Of a DNA stretch of 64,000 bases, positions 12,916 through 45,600 are shown one piece after another (the stretch's first letter is position 1; each line of letters starts with the position of its first letter). The notes beneath the pieces are model-generated. The model was not told the origin of the DNA, made no database searches, and saw only the letters and a list, made by a program, of their open reading frames with translations. The position numbers and the translations under genes are program-made. Where the stretch lies: assembly GCF_964355755.1 (NCBI RefSeq), contig NC_092674.1:30058001-30122000 (forward strand), in the 5' to 3' direction. This stretch comes from Antedon mediterranea (lineage: Eukaryota > Echinodermata > Crinoidea > Comatulida > Antedonidae).

Positions 12916-15250
12916 TAGGCTTAGGATTATTTTGTTTGTAAATCTATAACATTTTTATATATTATTCGTATTTTTATGTTTATTTTTTGAAATTATCAAC
13001 AGATTGTCGTTAAAATCGTTAACAATCAGGCATAAGGCAGAAAATAAATCAAGTTATACCTGTATTTAAAAACCAAGATAACAGATGAGTTTTTAAGTTA
13101 ACAAGCGTTTTTTGCTCACGTTTAAGTTTACAAGTTTAACCGCAGGATAGAAAGGCATCTGTGCGTACATTGCCCCATATGTTGATTTGGTTAAAAAAAG
13201 ACAGGTTCTACACTTGGGTAAAGCGTCATAAACAACGAAACAATACGGTGATACGTGCCAAGGACCTGCGATGCGCGTTATTATACGCAGAGCACGCGTT
13301 AATAGTTATATATGACATTAGATGAAATTGTCAGTACGTTGAAAGCAGACGATAAATAGAAATGTGGCTAATGATTGGTCATCTAGGATGACTAATATAA
13401 TCTTAATTGGTTACGAATCTCGGGCCTGAAACATTGAGTGCAGGTGCAGAGACCACTCAATAACTCTCAATTGTACATACAAGACTAATTCACAGCCAGT
13501 TATATGTGTTTACCTCAAAATACAAAGGCTTTTTCGCATTCAGTAAGGCAGCTGCACTCATAATTTATTGGTTAGCGATGCTGCCCCGATAAGGTCGGCA
13601 CTTGGTCCGGTTGGCTTCGCATGTGCCAACCGCCTCCCAGACTTGACGACAACAGGTTCTTCATCCATTGTTCTTCATCAAATCTGTCGTTTCTATTGTT
13701 TCTAAGGCTATATACGGTGAGTTTGTACAAGACCTAGTTCTTGATTGCAACCTATCTTGGCAAAGTGCCCTGAAGCCAGTACAGCGCAGCGAGAATTAAC
13801 CGAACAAGCGCGTGTCGAATTCGGTACTTATCGACAACGGTGACGAGTTTACAAACTAATACTTGATGCATTCAACAACCCTTTAAATATTGCACACTCA
13901 GTCTATGTATAAGAAATATCATATAGTTTAAGATGTGAAATCAATCGATTCAAGACAAAAACAAAACAATTTACAGCTCAAATTTCTAAACCGCGGTGCG
14001 CAAATCTGCTTATTTGTCGGCCGACGAGTGCTCGGCACTTACGTCCTTTGTGCCGGCATATCGTCACCAGCCTGATGTACGCCCATAGCCTATCATATTT
14101 CCTTGTTTTTTATTAAAATCACATCCCTTAGTCAATAACCTAGGTTGATTTTATAATTTCTATTGAGGACCTGGCTTACGTTTTTTTTTATTTTGTTGAT
14201 AAAGTTAACATCTGTCAAAAAAGTTTTCGACAAGCAGCACGTCGTGTCAGTGCTGTGTGCCGCGTCGCACGTCTCAGAGGCCACTCGACACCTAATCGAG
14301 TCCTTATTTTTGTGATTTATGCGGCTTTTGACAATTTGAGTAACTCGTTTTAGTAAAATGTTTAAATCGCTTTGTTTCTTGCTACAAGTGAGACATCAAA
14401 CTGACAAAGAACTATGATGACGGTAGTTATATTTTAACAGCAGATGGCGAGGAGGAACTGAAACAAGTGAAACAAACTTAGGAACCTGTCGTTGTCGTCG
14501 AAAACACGGCGTGTCAAACATCATATTAATTATTTATTGCAGTATGAATTATATTCATGACAGATTTGTCTTAATTGTATTACTTAAAGCGCGATAGATA
14601 ATGCGATAAATGATAAGAAAAATACACAACAATTAAGAAAAAAAGCTATTTAGACGGCGATCGTGCTCGAAGAATAACCATACCTTTTTATGTTTGTTTG
14701 GACTGGTGGCCGCCGACGAAAGTCAACGAAATCATTACAGCAACACTACTTTTGTTCATTTTAGTAGTTTATTTATTTATTAATGATGTCAGCTATAATA
14801 AATATTTAAGACTTAAGTAAGAAAGGAGAATAATAAAGGTTCTTAATCGTTAGGGTTTTCAGCTGATATACAATGAAACAAAGCGTGGTATTCTTAGAGT
14901 CTTAGAGTCATTAACAAAGTACAGTAAGATGTTTCTCCTCGAGACTTAAGCCTACCGACTACTCATGTCATATATTAATATATACAAGTGTAATCATTTC
15001 ACTGAAATGTAATATGGTTCTCGTGTTATATAATTCCATATTAAACTTTTTATTTCATTACCAACTTAATGCAATTAATTCAAAATTCTATCAATTTTAC
15101 GACATGAAATATTTCAATAAATGATACAAGGTCGATATGTCGTGTTGTAACACCAATTGAAACATAATCAAATTAAATTGATTTAAATATAAGTATACGA
15201 TTTAAATGCATTAACATGATATTTATACGGCGGCGGTTCATGACCATTGG

Positions 15251-15343
15251 GTATTTGGTGGTGGTGTGTATTGACCAACATCGGACATGGTCACTGTTTG
15301 GTGGTGGTGGTGTGTATTGACCAACATCGGACATGGTCACTGT
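15251..15343 (+). repeat. Two-copy tandem repeat of about 48 bp
   Basis: GTGTGTATTGACCAACATCG and the following CGGACATGGTCACTG occur twice, separated by a GGTGGT-type microsatellite. Confidence 0.85.
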
Positions 15344-16276
15344 TTCTGTAAACGTATTGTAGTTTGTTTTCATCTCTGTATTGCTGCATTGTTTATATCA
15401 AGAAAAAATACAAATAAAATATCTTTAGGTGGCAAAAATATCATATATACCAGGGGCTAATTTAATGTTGTGAAATACTGTGTGTAGGTTTGAGAGTCAC
15501 CGTCTACTTCATTAATCCCGACATTCTGATGTGTTACAAGCCTAAAAACGGTGGGCCCTATGTCTTGTTATATTTCCTTGCAAAATATTTATCAAATAAT
15601 ACGAATATGAATTTATTGACGTAATACAATAATCCAATGTTGGTTTTTATCATGTTTTGCGTTTGAAGGGGCAAGAAACTTATAATTAAAAGGTAGACAT
15701 GCATACCAATCAAGTTCAGTATCAATTGCCAGTAGTGGCGGCGCTCTTTTGTTTCGACATAAAAAAGTACAACTTCTAAAAACGAGCTGTATCGCTTTTG
15801 AACTAATAATGCTGCCCTCAAGACTTCATCAAAACAACATGGCTGCGCCCAGTAAATGTGTAGGCATGAGATATCTAACTGACGTATTCCTGACATTTAG
15901 GACGAACAATATTGGCAAAATGAAGCACGTTATTTTAGCTTGGTAAACGTAACGACGGTAATTCCGACTTTTGATACAATAGTGATTATAAATACAAAAA
16001 AGTGTAGGCTAGGCCTAGGTAGCTAGAGTAGCCTACTAACTAGTGTACTAGGTAGTTAGAGTAGGATCCAGGTATCCATCCAACAAGAAGACTAGACTAG
16101 AGTAGAGGTAGCAGGGTCTAAAGATGCCTACTATTATACAGTACTAATAATAATAATAACTATCCTATGACTAGGTTATATCTGCACTTCAGGTATAAGA
16201 CTAATCAAATTATTAATGTATTGATTGAATTTGAATGATACTACACACAACAACATCATTAAGTTTTGAGAAACTG

Positions 16277-16282
16277 TTTATT
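16277..16282 (-). terminator. Poly(A) signal of the GH31 gene
   Basis: The minus strand reads AATAAA about 110 bases after the stop codon at 16,389-16,391. It is the first canonical signal downstream. Confidence 0.6.
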
Positions 16283-16388
16283 AATCTTTTGTGTCAACAA
16301 GTTAAACAAGTCATCTTCTCATACAGTAGTTGTTTAATTGGTTTTAATTTGTTGCAAATCATATTAGTTGTTATATAAACAACAAATC

Positions 16389-34494
<18,106 letters not shown>

Positions 34495-34546
34495 GATTAC
34501 AAGCTCAGAACAACTGAAATAATTAAGATTTCACAATCGGGACTCT

Positions 34547-34555
34547 TTTTTTATA
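34547..34555 (-). promoter_or_regulatory. GH31 gene TATA box
   Basis: The minus strand reads TATAAAAAA 53-61 bases before the ATG at 34,494, so transcription probably starts near 34,525. An acceptor-like TTATTTCAG at about 34,515 leaves open a spliced 5' UTR instead. Confidence 0.45.
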
Positions 34556-35086
34556 CAGTTGCTTGTCCTGAAAACTTGCCAGCTGTATCCAATGAAGTAT
34601 CAGTGATACATTTATCACAACACATTTCGAAATATTGATTTTGGCAATTTACTAGTTGATTAATAAACATCTTGATATCTTTGTTATATAATATAAATGA
34701 GGAGGTTATGTCGATGTCAGGGGGCGGAGTGTCGATGATTGACTCAGTTTTAGTTTTCAGGTGATCTGGTATAATAAGCATACAACGTTCTAGTTGATGG
34801 AAATATTTTGTGATGAGAATTTCGAAGTAGGATTGTCTTTAGTTTTGTAATGTCATTATCAATACGTATTTTATCATTATAAATGCTACCCCGGGATAAA
34901 CAACTGTATGAACATTAAAGATTTTTGAATTGCAGACTAGGCCTACTAAAGGATAATATATTTTAAGTTATCAATAAATGACTACATAAAACACAAGAAA
35001 ACATTTTTTTTGTCAAATCCAATTTTATTAAAGCGCCCTCTATTTTTTTCTGATCCGGGTTCTTCCTCTTATTCTCAGCCTTCAAG
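34556..35086. promoter_or_regulatory. Divergent intergenic region between GH31 and RPS3
   Basis: About 590 bases separate the start codons of two genes transcribed away from each other. The RPS3 side has a pyrimidine tract TTCTTCCTCTTATTCTC just before the ATG (candidate 5' TOP start) and AGCGCCCTCT at 35,032. The GH31 side has the TATA box and GGGGGCGGAG at about 34,720. TAGGCCTA occurs at 34,938. Confidence 0.5.
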
Positions 35087-36769
<1,683 letters not shown>

Positions 36770-37206
36770 ACAATCATGTAAGGTAAGACTTGTAATATTG
36801 TTTATTTTGTATATGGACGGCTTAGATTTAAGCTAGGCTTATTTTGTATTTGGATGGCTTAGGTTTAAGCTGGGTTTATTTAAATATCCCGTTACAATCA
36901 ACCCATGACTGTATAAAACTCTGTCTACACTATCAAACTAGTTTGATAAAAAAGAAAGTGTGATGTATTTTTCACATAAAGTTTGATAGTGTAGACAAAG
37001 CTTTAACTGTATAAGTAATAGAGGTACAGTACTAAGCAATTGTAATCATAAAAATGTACCTGTAACATAGTGCTATCTCTATCTTAATTTCAGTTACCAA
37101 TTGACTTGAACCAACATCATGAAATAGTTGCTCTATACAGGCATAGTATGTTGAAGATAACGCAAACTATAAACAAATATAACATCCAATGATTAAAGAT
37201 AAATAA
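36770..37206 (+). other. RPS3 3' UTR with a probable intron
   Basis: Thirteen bases after the stop, AAGGTAAGACT is a strong donor (about 36,782), and CTTAATTTCAG at about 37,083-37,093 is a matching acceptor. The last exon would then run to the AATAAA at about 37,200. The stop-to-junction distance is too short to trigger nonsense-mediated decay. The intron would contain a MITE A copy. Read-through without splicing cannot be excluded. Confidence 0.45.
36915..37005. mobile_element. MITE family A, short internal-deletion copy
   Basis: Both termini are present (CTGTCTACACTATCAAACTA and TTTGATAGTGTAGACAAAGC) but the TATGGTAGTGATAT centre is missing. It is flanked by ATAAA on the left and TTTAA on the right. 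Confidence 0.85.
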
Positions 37207-38477
37207 ATGAAAATATCTATAGATTGGTTTGTAAGTGTTTCTGTTCTTTTGGATTGATACGTTCTTTAAACCATGTAGAAAATTCCTCCTTGGTTCAACC
37301 TTTCCGTCGCCAATCCTTTAAGTTGCAAAAATAAAAATTTGCTGTATGGTATTTCAAATTTAAATCCTGGTAACTATTTGTTTCTGTGTAATGGTCAAAA
37401 CCAATAGGTTACCCTTACTGGTGTAACACAGGGAGAAAAGCCCCTGGTTTAGCCAGTGTCAAGCACTCATAGCTGGTACGCTGCTGATTACACAGGAATG
37501 ATACCAACGACGTTTGTTGGCATTAGTTGGTGGTACAGATTATCAAATGGCTTAAGCAGAGATCTCCATTTTCATTTCGAGCTTTAATCTAATCTTCACA
37601 TCTTTTAATTTTAATGCATCTTCAAATTTAATTCTCTGGGAATGTACTCATAGCTTGACTACATTGTACCATATGTAATGGCTGTGTTACAATTAGACTA
37701 ACTAGACAACAACCAGTGTGACAACAGGTACTCTGAATTTAATTACATACAATGTAGGTGATGAACATTAATTACAATATACTGCACTGGATATATCGTA
37801 GGCGAGCAATTGTGTCTAGCGCCACCTATTTTTTTCCAAAGTCATGTATTTTAATTGTACCAAGCGCCCTCTATTTTAGTCCCAGTTCACATCAAAGATA
37901 GTACACTATACAGTATCTTTGGTCACATGGATTAAAACCAAAAAATGAACATTTTTAAAGTATTGGTTAATTCGTGCTACTCTGCAATAATGGATGACGA
38001 CAAGAGGTTTCCAAGTGATTCGGGTCAATTATTAATCATTCTAAATTATTTATGACATAACACTTGTGCATGTTTCCTTATTTGATATGCATTATTTAAT
38101 CAACTAATGAATGATGACGATTTGGCTAATTGTTTTCAATGTCCATGTTACGGTCTTGGTCGTTTTATTTCTGTACATTTAAATGTCTTGTGAATATAGC
38201 CTATATACAGAAGATTACTCGTGACGTGGTGCTGCTGGCAATATTTAAGCTTGGTTCCCACTGGGACACCAAGTACATGAGTGCCACGCAATTGAACAAT
38301 TGCGACATGATAGATAAAATATAATAGAGGATCTGCCGCGTCGTGATTGGCCAATTCGATGGTGTTGCGCGCCATGCGTAGCGTCTGTAATTGTCCGCGG
38401 CCGCCCGCGGTGTTTACTATGAGGAGGGAGGTGAAGGGGACCAGAACATATATACAGCATGTTTGGCTATATGTATT

Positions 38478-38812
38478 AAGTTTGGTTCCCACTAGAACGT
38501 AACGCAAGGACGTAAAGCGTGGTTCCCACTAGCGACGCAGCACAAGGACGTAACGTAACGCAAGCGTTTTAACCAATGACAAGCGAAGTTATAGACAGTT
38601 ACCAATCACAAGCGAATAAGCCATCGCTTGTGATTGGTCAATTCACTTGCGTTGCGTTACGTCCTTGTGTTGCGTCGCTAGTGGGAACCACGCTTAAGTG
38701 ATTTAAGACTAATCACAAACTATAGATTATTCGAACTATCCCTTGTCATTGGTCAGCTTGCTTGCGTTGCGTCTCTGTCCTTGCAATGCATCTCTAATGG
38801 GAAAGCTTTAGG
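38478..38812. mobile_element. Family B MITE nested inside another family B MITE
   Basis: An inner copy (about 38,516-38,695) has the full palindromic layout: GTGGTTCCCACTAGCGACGC at the left and GCGTCGCTAGTGGGAACCAC at the right, with ACCAATCACAAGCG and CGCTTGTGATTGGTCA inside. It interrupts an outer copy whose left end (TTTGGTTCCCACTAGAACG) is at 38,478 and whose remainder runs to TAATGGGAAAGCTTT at about 38,812. The inner copy is flanked by TAA on both sides. Confidence 0.8.
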
Positions 38813-40045
38813 CTTACTACGGTACTATTTTTTATGAGAGGATCCACAGTCTGAATGGCGACATATTTACGTTGAGTAACAATTCAACTATTTTTATACA
38901 ATACAATTCATCTTAACCGGAAGATGAGTTATAATTACAATGATATAATTAATCGTGAACGTTAATTAGATTTTACATTTCAATTAATCTCTTTTGAAGT
39001 GAAATTATCGACCATGTCCGCATCCGTCAATTTTTGTTGAATGTGCTTAAACTAGGTTCCCACATGTCTTGGACGCAACGCATATTATGTACGCGCAGCG
39101 CAAGGGATTTTATATGATGTAACGTTTGAAGTGTGTATCGATCGTGCGTAGGCCTACATACGTACGTTTCCTCGTGGAAACCAAGGCTTTCGATTATGAT
39201 TTCAAAATGGTTTTTGTAGGGCAGCCAATAATATGTACAATCCGTTATATTAAATAACAATGAGAACCCAACATGTTATACAACTGATAACATTTAATGA
39301 TAAGACATATTGATATCATTTGTTTTCACGCGATTAACTAATTATGATAAGAATGTTTCATAATTGATGTGGATGGCCATCTGGTGACATCAGTGACATT
39401 TCTCGTGACTAGTTGCTTTTGTTTTGACAAAAGAAGTGGTCAGTGGCGTTTCCGCTGTCCCTGACCCCCTTTCAATAAACTTGGACGTTCTTAGAACGTC
39501 TTGTTGATGGTCATACTATACTATTCACCCAGTAAAAAATGTAGCTAACTCAAAATATAAACCAAATGGGTAAATCAATAAATATGACGAAATAATAATT
39601 ATTGTTGAATGAAGAATAAAAAGTATTATTTTTTTTATTATTGGAACATGGATTTCGGAAAAAGATAGCTTTAAAAGTACAGTATATCAAATTTCGCGTT
39701 CACATCGCCGAATTCGTACGTACGACGTGTAGTAAAAAACTCCAGGCACGTACGCGGTTCAAGTGCGCGTGACTCACGTTATCTTATCTGGGCTATTGTT
39801 ATCTTTCGGTGTCTATTTACCTAGTATATTATAAAGTATGAGTATTAATAGAATGTCTAGTAGGCCTACTTGCTTGGTTATTTCAAAATATCAAAATATT
39901 GCATGTTTTTGATTTACATCAAACAGCCCTTTTATTTTGATTGACGTTTCCGTATTGGTGGAAATACTAAAATAATATGATTTATTAATAAGAAATCTCC
40001 GCATTTATACGATGTTACACATATTGTCATTAATAAACCATTTTT

Positions 40046-40441
40046 TGTAACGCAACGAAAAGTGGTTTGACCAATCACAAGCGGTAGATTATTCGAACAG
40101 TCGCGTGTGATTGGTCAATTCACTTACGTTGCGTTACGTCCTTGTGTTGCGTCTCTAGAACGAAACACAAGGACGTAAACGCAACGCAAGCGTTTTAACC
40201 AATGACAAGCGAAGTTATAGACAGTTAGCAATCACAAGCGAATAAGCCATCGCTTGTGATTGGTCAATTCACTTGCGTTGCGTTACGTCCTTGTGTTGCG
40301 TCGCAAGTGGGAACCACGCTTTAGAGGCGTAGCGCAACATGACCAATCGCAAGTGAAGGATTGTTTAACTGTCGCTTGTCATTGGTCAACTCGCCTGCGT
40401 TGCGTCTACGTCGTTGCGTGTCTAGTGGGAACCAGCTTTAC
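40046..40441. mobile_element. Cluster of three family B MITE copies
   Basis: Three units follow each other: about 40,046-40,160, 40,161-40,322 and 40,323-40,441. Each has an inner inverted CCAAT pair and GCGTTGCGTTACGTCC-type ends. The middle unit is nearly identical to the inner copy at 38,516-38,695, including GCGAAGTTATAGACAGTTA, which indicates recent movement or gene conversion. Confidence 0.8.
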
Positions 40442-40488
40442 AATTAGGCCAATTAAAACAAATTGACTCCTTTGTTTAATTTATAATC

Positions 40489-42085
40489 TTTATTCACAAT
40501 ACCAATTTACAAAAGTAAACTTAAAAGTAATATTTTATAAAATGTTGAAAAGACACATTTGCATAACATTTGCATAAAACTCTCCTTATTAAAACATGTT
40601 ATTTTTTCTTCAATCTTATTTTCTATAGCACACATTTTCGTCAGTGCCGAAAACAATCTTTGAGTCGCACTTAAAATGCAAGTTTGTTTCTGATATTTTA
40701 ATAATTTCTATACAAATATTTCTATTCTAGAAATTATGTAATGTTTTTTTTTCTTACAAATAATAATCATTCATTTAGCACACTTTGATATTGTTTTTAA
40801 TAATTTCTTATTTTCAAAATTATTTTATTTCTTATGTATAGTTTTAATGATTTTTAAAGAAATATAAAAAAAAAGAAATAAAATTACTGTTGCATTTAAA
40901 ATATAATTACATACAAAACATAAAATTTAAAAGAAATGGAATGAAAATTAAAATATAAGAATTCTATGAATATTAATCGTTTATACAATTTCAGACTAAG
41001 TTGGGTTGGCTATGTACAATCATGTTTTTGGATATTTTTGTATCATTCTTTTTGTTCTGGTTTAATAAAGGACTTCTTTCGTTGTTGTTGTGATAACATA
41101 TGTCAGAATAGATACAAGGATGCACAAAGTGTCCATATGTGAAAAATAAAAAAAAAACATAATTTACACACAGTTTTCTAGTTTACCAACTCTTTTTCAA
41201 TCTTTTGAACTTTGACATGTTAGCTGAAATGCACTTACCATGACTATAATATACTCTTGTATATTACTGTATTATACAGTATTATGCTTTCATTTTGCAG
41301 ATTAAAAAAAATATTTATGGTTAATTTTTTTTTAGAAATGTGTGAATGAATGGTAAATAAAAATATCTTTTTAAAGAGATTGTTACATTCTTGGTTATTA
41401 TACATTGTTTTAGTTTAAAATATTTGTCGTAAAATTTACAAGGTTTTAATTTGTTCTCCGATGCATCGGCACAGCACATTAGAAATGTATAAAATCATCA
41501 TAAAAGCTGACAGATTTTAATAAAATTGTGTTCATCCACATAGACAGGAAGTAAAGATTATGACATGGAATGAATTCATGATTATTCATGAGCAGTTCAG
41601 GTCAAACTGCGACCGGTTTAAACTGGAATCCAACATACTCGTTGGAATCAAAGTCAATGGAACATCTTGAAATGATGGAATGTTTTGAACAACTTATGAA
41701 TATTCATAAGTTTGCTCATGAATAATCATGAATATGTTTCCAAAGTTATGAATAATCTTTACTATAGTCATCATTTTTTTATAAATAATTATGAAAGTCT
41801 AGTTTTTCACAATTTAAATTTAAATTTATGAATGATTTTGCAGCATGTAAATGGTAGTTTTGTACGCATAATCAATTCAGTTTTGGCAGTATAGGTTAGG
41901 AAAAACCAGCATCCCGTTTCAAAGGTCATATATCAATAGTACCTTGTTTACATCACCACAGTAACCAGATCACGGTCAAACTTTCTCACGTTAATATGCT
42001 GAATTTCACAGCAATTTTTTGTCTCCGCTTTTCTTTTCATCGACGCCATTGTTTTTTTCAAATGGTAACATCCGACAAATATTTT
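40489..42085 (-). other. Probable 3' UTR of the receptor gene
   Basis: A 1.6-kb very AT-rich stretch downstream of the receptor stop, free of MITEs. It ends at a minus-strand AATAAA (40,489-40,494) beside the MITE cluster. It contains palindromic TGAATAATCATGAATA words near 41,575-41,760. Earlier AATAAA words exist, so the true end is uncertain. Confidence 0.4.
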
Positions 42086-42640
42086 CTACACGGCACTTTG
42101 AAGGATTGTGATCTTACTGCTGGACTCAAGCTCTTCTAAGCAAGAGAAATCAACAAAGTTCAAATCTTCCTGATAAAAACCTGATTCATGTTTGCTATGA
42201 TCCTTACAACAAATGTTCGTTTTAACCACTTTATTATAATCTGGAGGAATTTCATCCTCATTACTATCTGACCCAGATCGGAAACCACTCGATGATTCTG
42301 ACGTCACCGATTCTTCACTTTTACCGTGCCGGTCCATGTGTAGCTTTCCTGGTCCACCGTGGATGGGTTTTAACGTTTTATGATCGATTGATCCGACTGA
42401 TCGCCGTGGCGTCATGAGATTGATGATGCAGTTGTCTGCTGGTTTTTGTACGACCTCGCTTCCTGTGAAGCTCTGACTTCCACGTGTCAGCTCAATACGT
42501 TCGCCATCTTCCACTCTTTTGTCTTCTTTCATTCTGTTAGCCAAGTTATCCTCTTGCACTAACGGATCATTTTCCAAAGCCTCGTCCTCAGGAATAACTG
42601 CAGAGGGCGGTCTAAATGCAGTGCAAATGTCCATGTACTC
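42086..42640 (-). CDS. Receptor C-terminal tail exon
   Basis: A single exon encodes EYMDICTAF and then a Ser/Glu-rich, low-complexity tail with [15 protein letters not shown] and PPDYNKVV, ending in TAA-equivalent stop at 42,086. Several tyrosines (EEYMDI, PDYNKV, GFYQED) are candidate SH2 docking sites. The tail is less conserved than the kinase, as expected. Confidence 0.85.
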   Translation of the reverse strand, partial: EYMDICTAFRPPSAVIPEDEALENDPLVQEDNLANRMKEDKRVEDGERIELTRGSQSFTGSEVVQKPADNCIINLMTPRRSVGSIDHKTLKPIHGGPGKLHMDRHGKSEESVTSESSSGFRSGSDSNEDEIPPDYNKVVKTNICCKDHSKHESGFYQEDLNFVDFSCLEELESSSKITILQSAV

Positions 42641-45600
42641 CTGTAAAAAAGTATTTTGTTAAAAAGAATTTATTCTCCAGTTTCAAACTTTTTTTTTTTT
42701 TGGTACCAAAAACAAAACAAAAACATGACTGACGCAGCGGTAACACACATACATAAAAGATTTTTCATTCAAGGAATCTCTTTGAAATACATGATGCATG
42801 GTAATTTCTCAAAGTGGTATAGGCTTATATTGATCAATAATTAAAACTAAATATACCAAGTGTTTTATTACCTCTCGAATGTTAGCCTGTAGCTGGTCTC
42901 CCAGTTTACAAACCAGTTCACTAAAAATTGGTCTTTCTTTGGGTTCCGAGTTCCACGAGTCCAACATGATGTGGTAGCTACAAAATAAATAGTAAATAAT
43001 GTAAAGTAAAATCACACACATTCAATGCAGGTCTTGCATCTTTTATGATGAACTATATTAACAAAGAACTCCTAGCAGACTGCAGTTTCAGAATTGCTCA
43101 ATAAGATTGTTTTGTTGAGTTTTTTTATTATTATTTAAATTTTCCCACAGATTTATTGTGGGATTGCTCTAAAGACTGGATCTCCATGATTGGTCAACAT
43201 CTTCATATATAAATTACAACATTCAATGCATGCAAGATGAGGTGAAATAAACAAGTAAACTTACATCTCTTTAGGAGCGTACTCTGGCTGGCACATTCTG
43301 TAACCATTCTTCAAGCGATTATAGAATTCTTCATCAACTTGTACGCCTGGATAAGGAGAGCCACCAAGAGAGAACACTTCCCACATGAAGATAGCAAATG
43401 ACCAGACATCACTGTAAGTTGTGTAAACTTTGTCAAAGATCGATTCAGGTGCCATCCATTTCAGAGGTAAACGGCTCTGTAAACAAATATATTAGTTGTT
43501 AAATTTTTATCTTTTTATATGACTACGGTAGAAATCTTTGGGACACTCCTAACAAGGGCACACCTCTATTAAGGGCACACCTCTATTAAGGGCACACCTC
43601 TATTAAGGGCACACCTCTATTAAGGGGATACCTCTATTTAAGTGACACTACTGTTACTATTATTGAGGCCAATATGTTTCAACACTGCTGCCAATTACTA
43701 TTCAAGGAACAGTTTGTCTTAAAGGTTTCCCCTTATTACAGGTTCAATTGTATTATATGTTTCAAAAGACTTAAGTTGATACTATCAGTTTCTGGTAACA
43801 AACCAATATTAAAAGAGACTTTCAAATTCATTTGTTATAGAACCTTCTTGTTGATTTCCAATCATAGTGATAATTATTTTAAAATACTTACACTGCCTTG
43901 GGTCACATAGTTTGGATCAGAGTAAATATCTCTACTAAGACCAAAATCACAAATCTTCACAATGTTGTTTTCGGTAAGCAGAACATTCCTGGCAGCTAAG
44001 TCACGATGAATGCACTACAAGACAAAACATAATAATAGTTCATTCTTATATAGCGCATATAAGCAAACTCTCAATGCACTACACATTATTACCACAGTCA
44101 TTTTTTTTGTTGAATTAGAATGCTTACTTTTCTAGACGCTAGGAATTCCATGCCCTTTGCGACCTGGAAGCAGTAACAGATGAGGTCTTCCAAGGTCAGC
44201 GGTGTCTCCTTCTCGCAGTAATCGCTGAACACATCATCGTCCTCATCAGCGGAGTCCAAAAAGCCATCTTCGTTGGTGCTGGTACGGGCACTGCTGGTTC
44301 GCTTACTCGTCGATGACATGCGCATGTACGATGGTTTCTCTTCCATCACGTAACACTTACGCTTTGATCGCAGGTAGTCGGACAGGTTTCCAAAACAACA
44401 GAATTCAACGATGATAAAAAGTTCTAATTTTTAAAAAAATTGAAAAATTTAAGTTTGTTGATAAAGTGTTCTCAGTGTACTTAGTAATAAAGTACAAATT
44501 ATGTCAGAGTAGGGCAAAACGTCTGACCAATAAAAGTTCAACTATAAATTAAGGATTGAACTAAGAAGTAAAAGTAGAAAAAGATTAGATCTGTTTATAA
44601 TAGATTATTGGAAATAAATTAAACATGTGTATATAGCTTACATAGCAATTATGAATGTTTGTTTTAGTTGGACCGGCCCTCAAGCAGTTCTTTGCCTGAT
44701 GTGTTTATATATATATATATATACTGCTATCTTGTGTAGAAATCATAGTCTAGACAGTTAGCGTGTCTGCTGCGCTAAGACGCTGTCTAGTTTTTTAGAA
44801 TACTGAATCACGTTCTCGCTTATTAAATTCAGTAGCATCTCTATACAATTACCATGTATAATTCGTAACACGGTTAGGAAATGGCGCTATTAGTTTGTCT
44901 GAGTTGAAACTGATAAGAGAATTTAATTTATCCAACATCGATATATAGCATGATCACAATCGCCTACTAGTTGAAAACATAATTTAAAAACATGAAATGT
45001 TGTTTATTGAATGTGATAGGTACTTAGACCTAGGGAAATGAAATAAGTGCTTGAGGTCCAAATAATCATGGCTTAAACTTTGTTAGTTGGTGTGAAGTTG
45101 GTTTGCTAATTTTGTCTATTAGGCCCTAGCAATGTTATGTCTTGGCATCTAAATTTTCATATTGAAACACAGTGGGTGTAGCAAAAACTTTTAACAATTT
45201 GAAATCTTTATATTATTAAATTATTGTATATTTTTTCTTAATTTGATGAGAAAGCTTTCAAATGTTATGTAATAACCTTCTCTACAATATTACATAACAA
45301 TTTAAGTGGAGTAAATTAAACCAATTACTGATTCATACACTTATATTATAACTAAAATGGGATACAATGCTACAATGTTCTAATTAAAACTTTCTTATTT
45401 TGTAAAATGTTATTAGGTATAACCTCTGTATTTTTAGTAAATATCAGTGTATTTTTATTTACCATTTCTGGTGCAAGCTCCAAGCAAGTTGACAATATTC
45501 AAATGAGGACCAATGTGTACAAGCATCTTAAGTTCCGTCATCAACGCCTTCTTTTCAGTCTCGCATGCATCCTCTGAAGAAAGAAAAATATATTTCAAAT

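Larger units (their letters stand above)
8600..16276. other. Intergenic region between Gsx and the GH31 gene
   Basis: No convincing exon is present on either strand. The region holds the Gsx 3' UTR (to about 9,050), degenerate MITE copies near 10,271-10,490, a 50-bp minisatellite (11,919-12,229), an ATCGAT cluster (12,418-12,915), a two-copy repeat (15,251-15,343) and otherwise unassigned AT-rich sequence. A slightly more GC-rich block at about 13,560-14,300 has no recognised feature. Confidence 0.6.
37207..40445. other. Intergenic region between RPS3 and the receptor gene
   Basis: The genes converge here (RPS3 +, receptor -). No exon is supported; the open frames at about 38,130-38,507 overlap MITE sequence and have no domain. 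The right half is a dense cluster of family B MITEs (38,478-38,812, 39,046-39,120 partial, 40,046-40,441). CAAGCGCCCTCT lies at 37,862-37,872. Confidence 0.6.

Noticed and set aside
38148-38507. 119-codon minus-strand frame between RPS3 and the receptor gene
   Set aside because: No domain, no splice context, and its start overlaps MITE ends.
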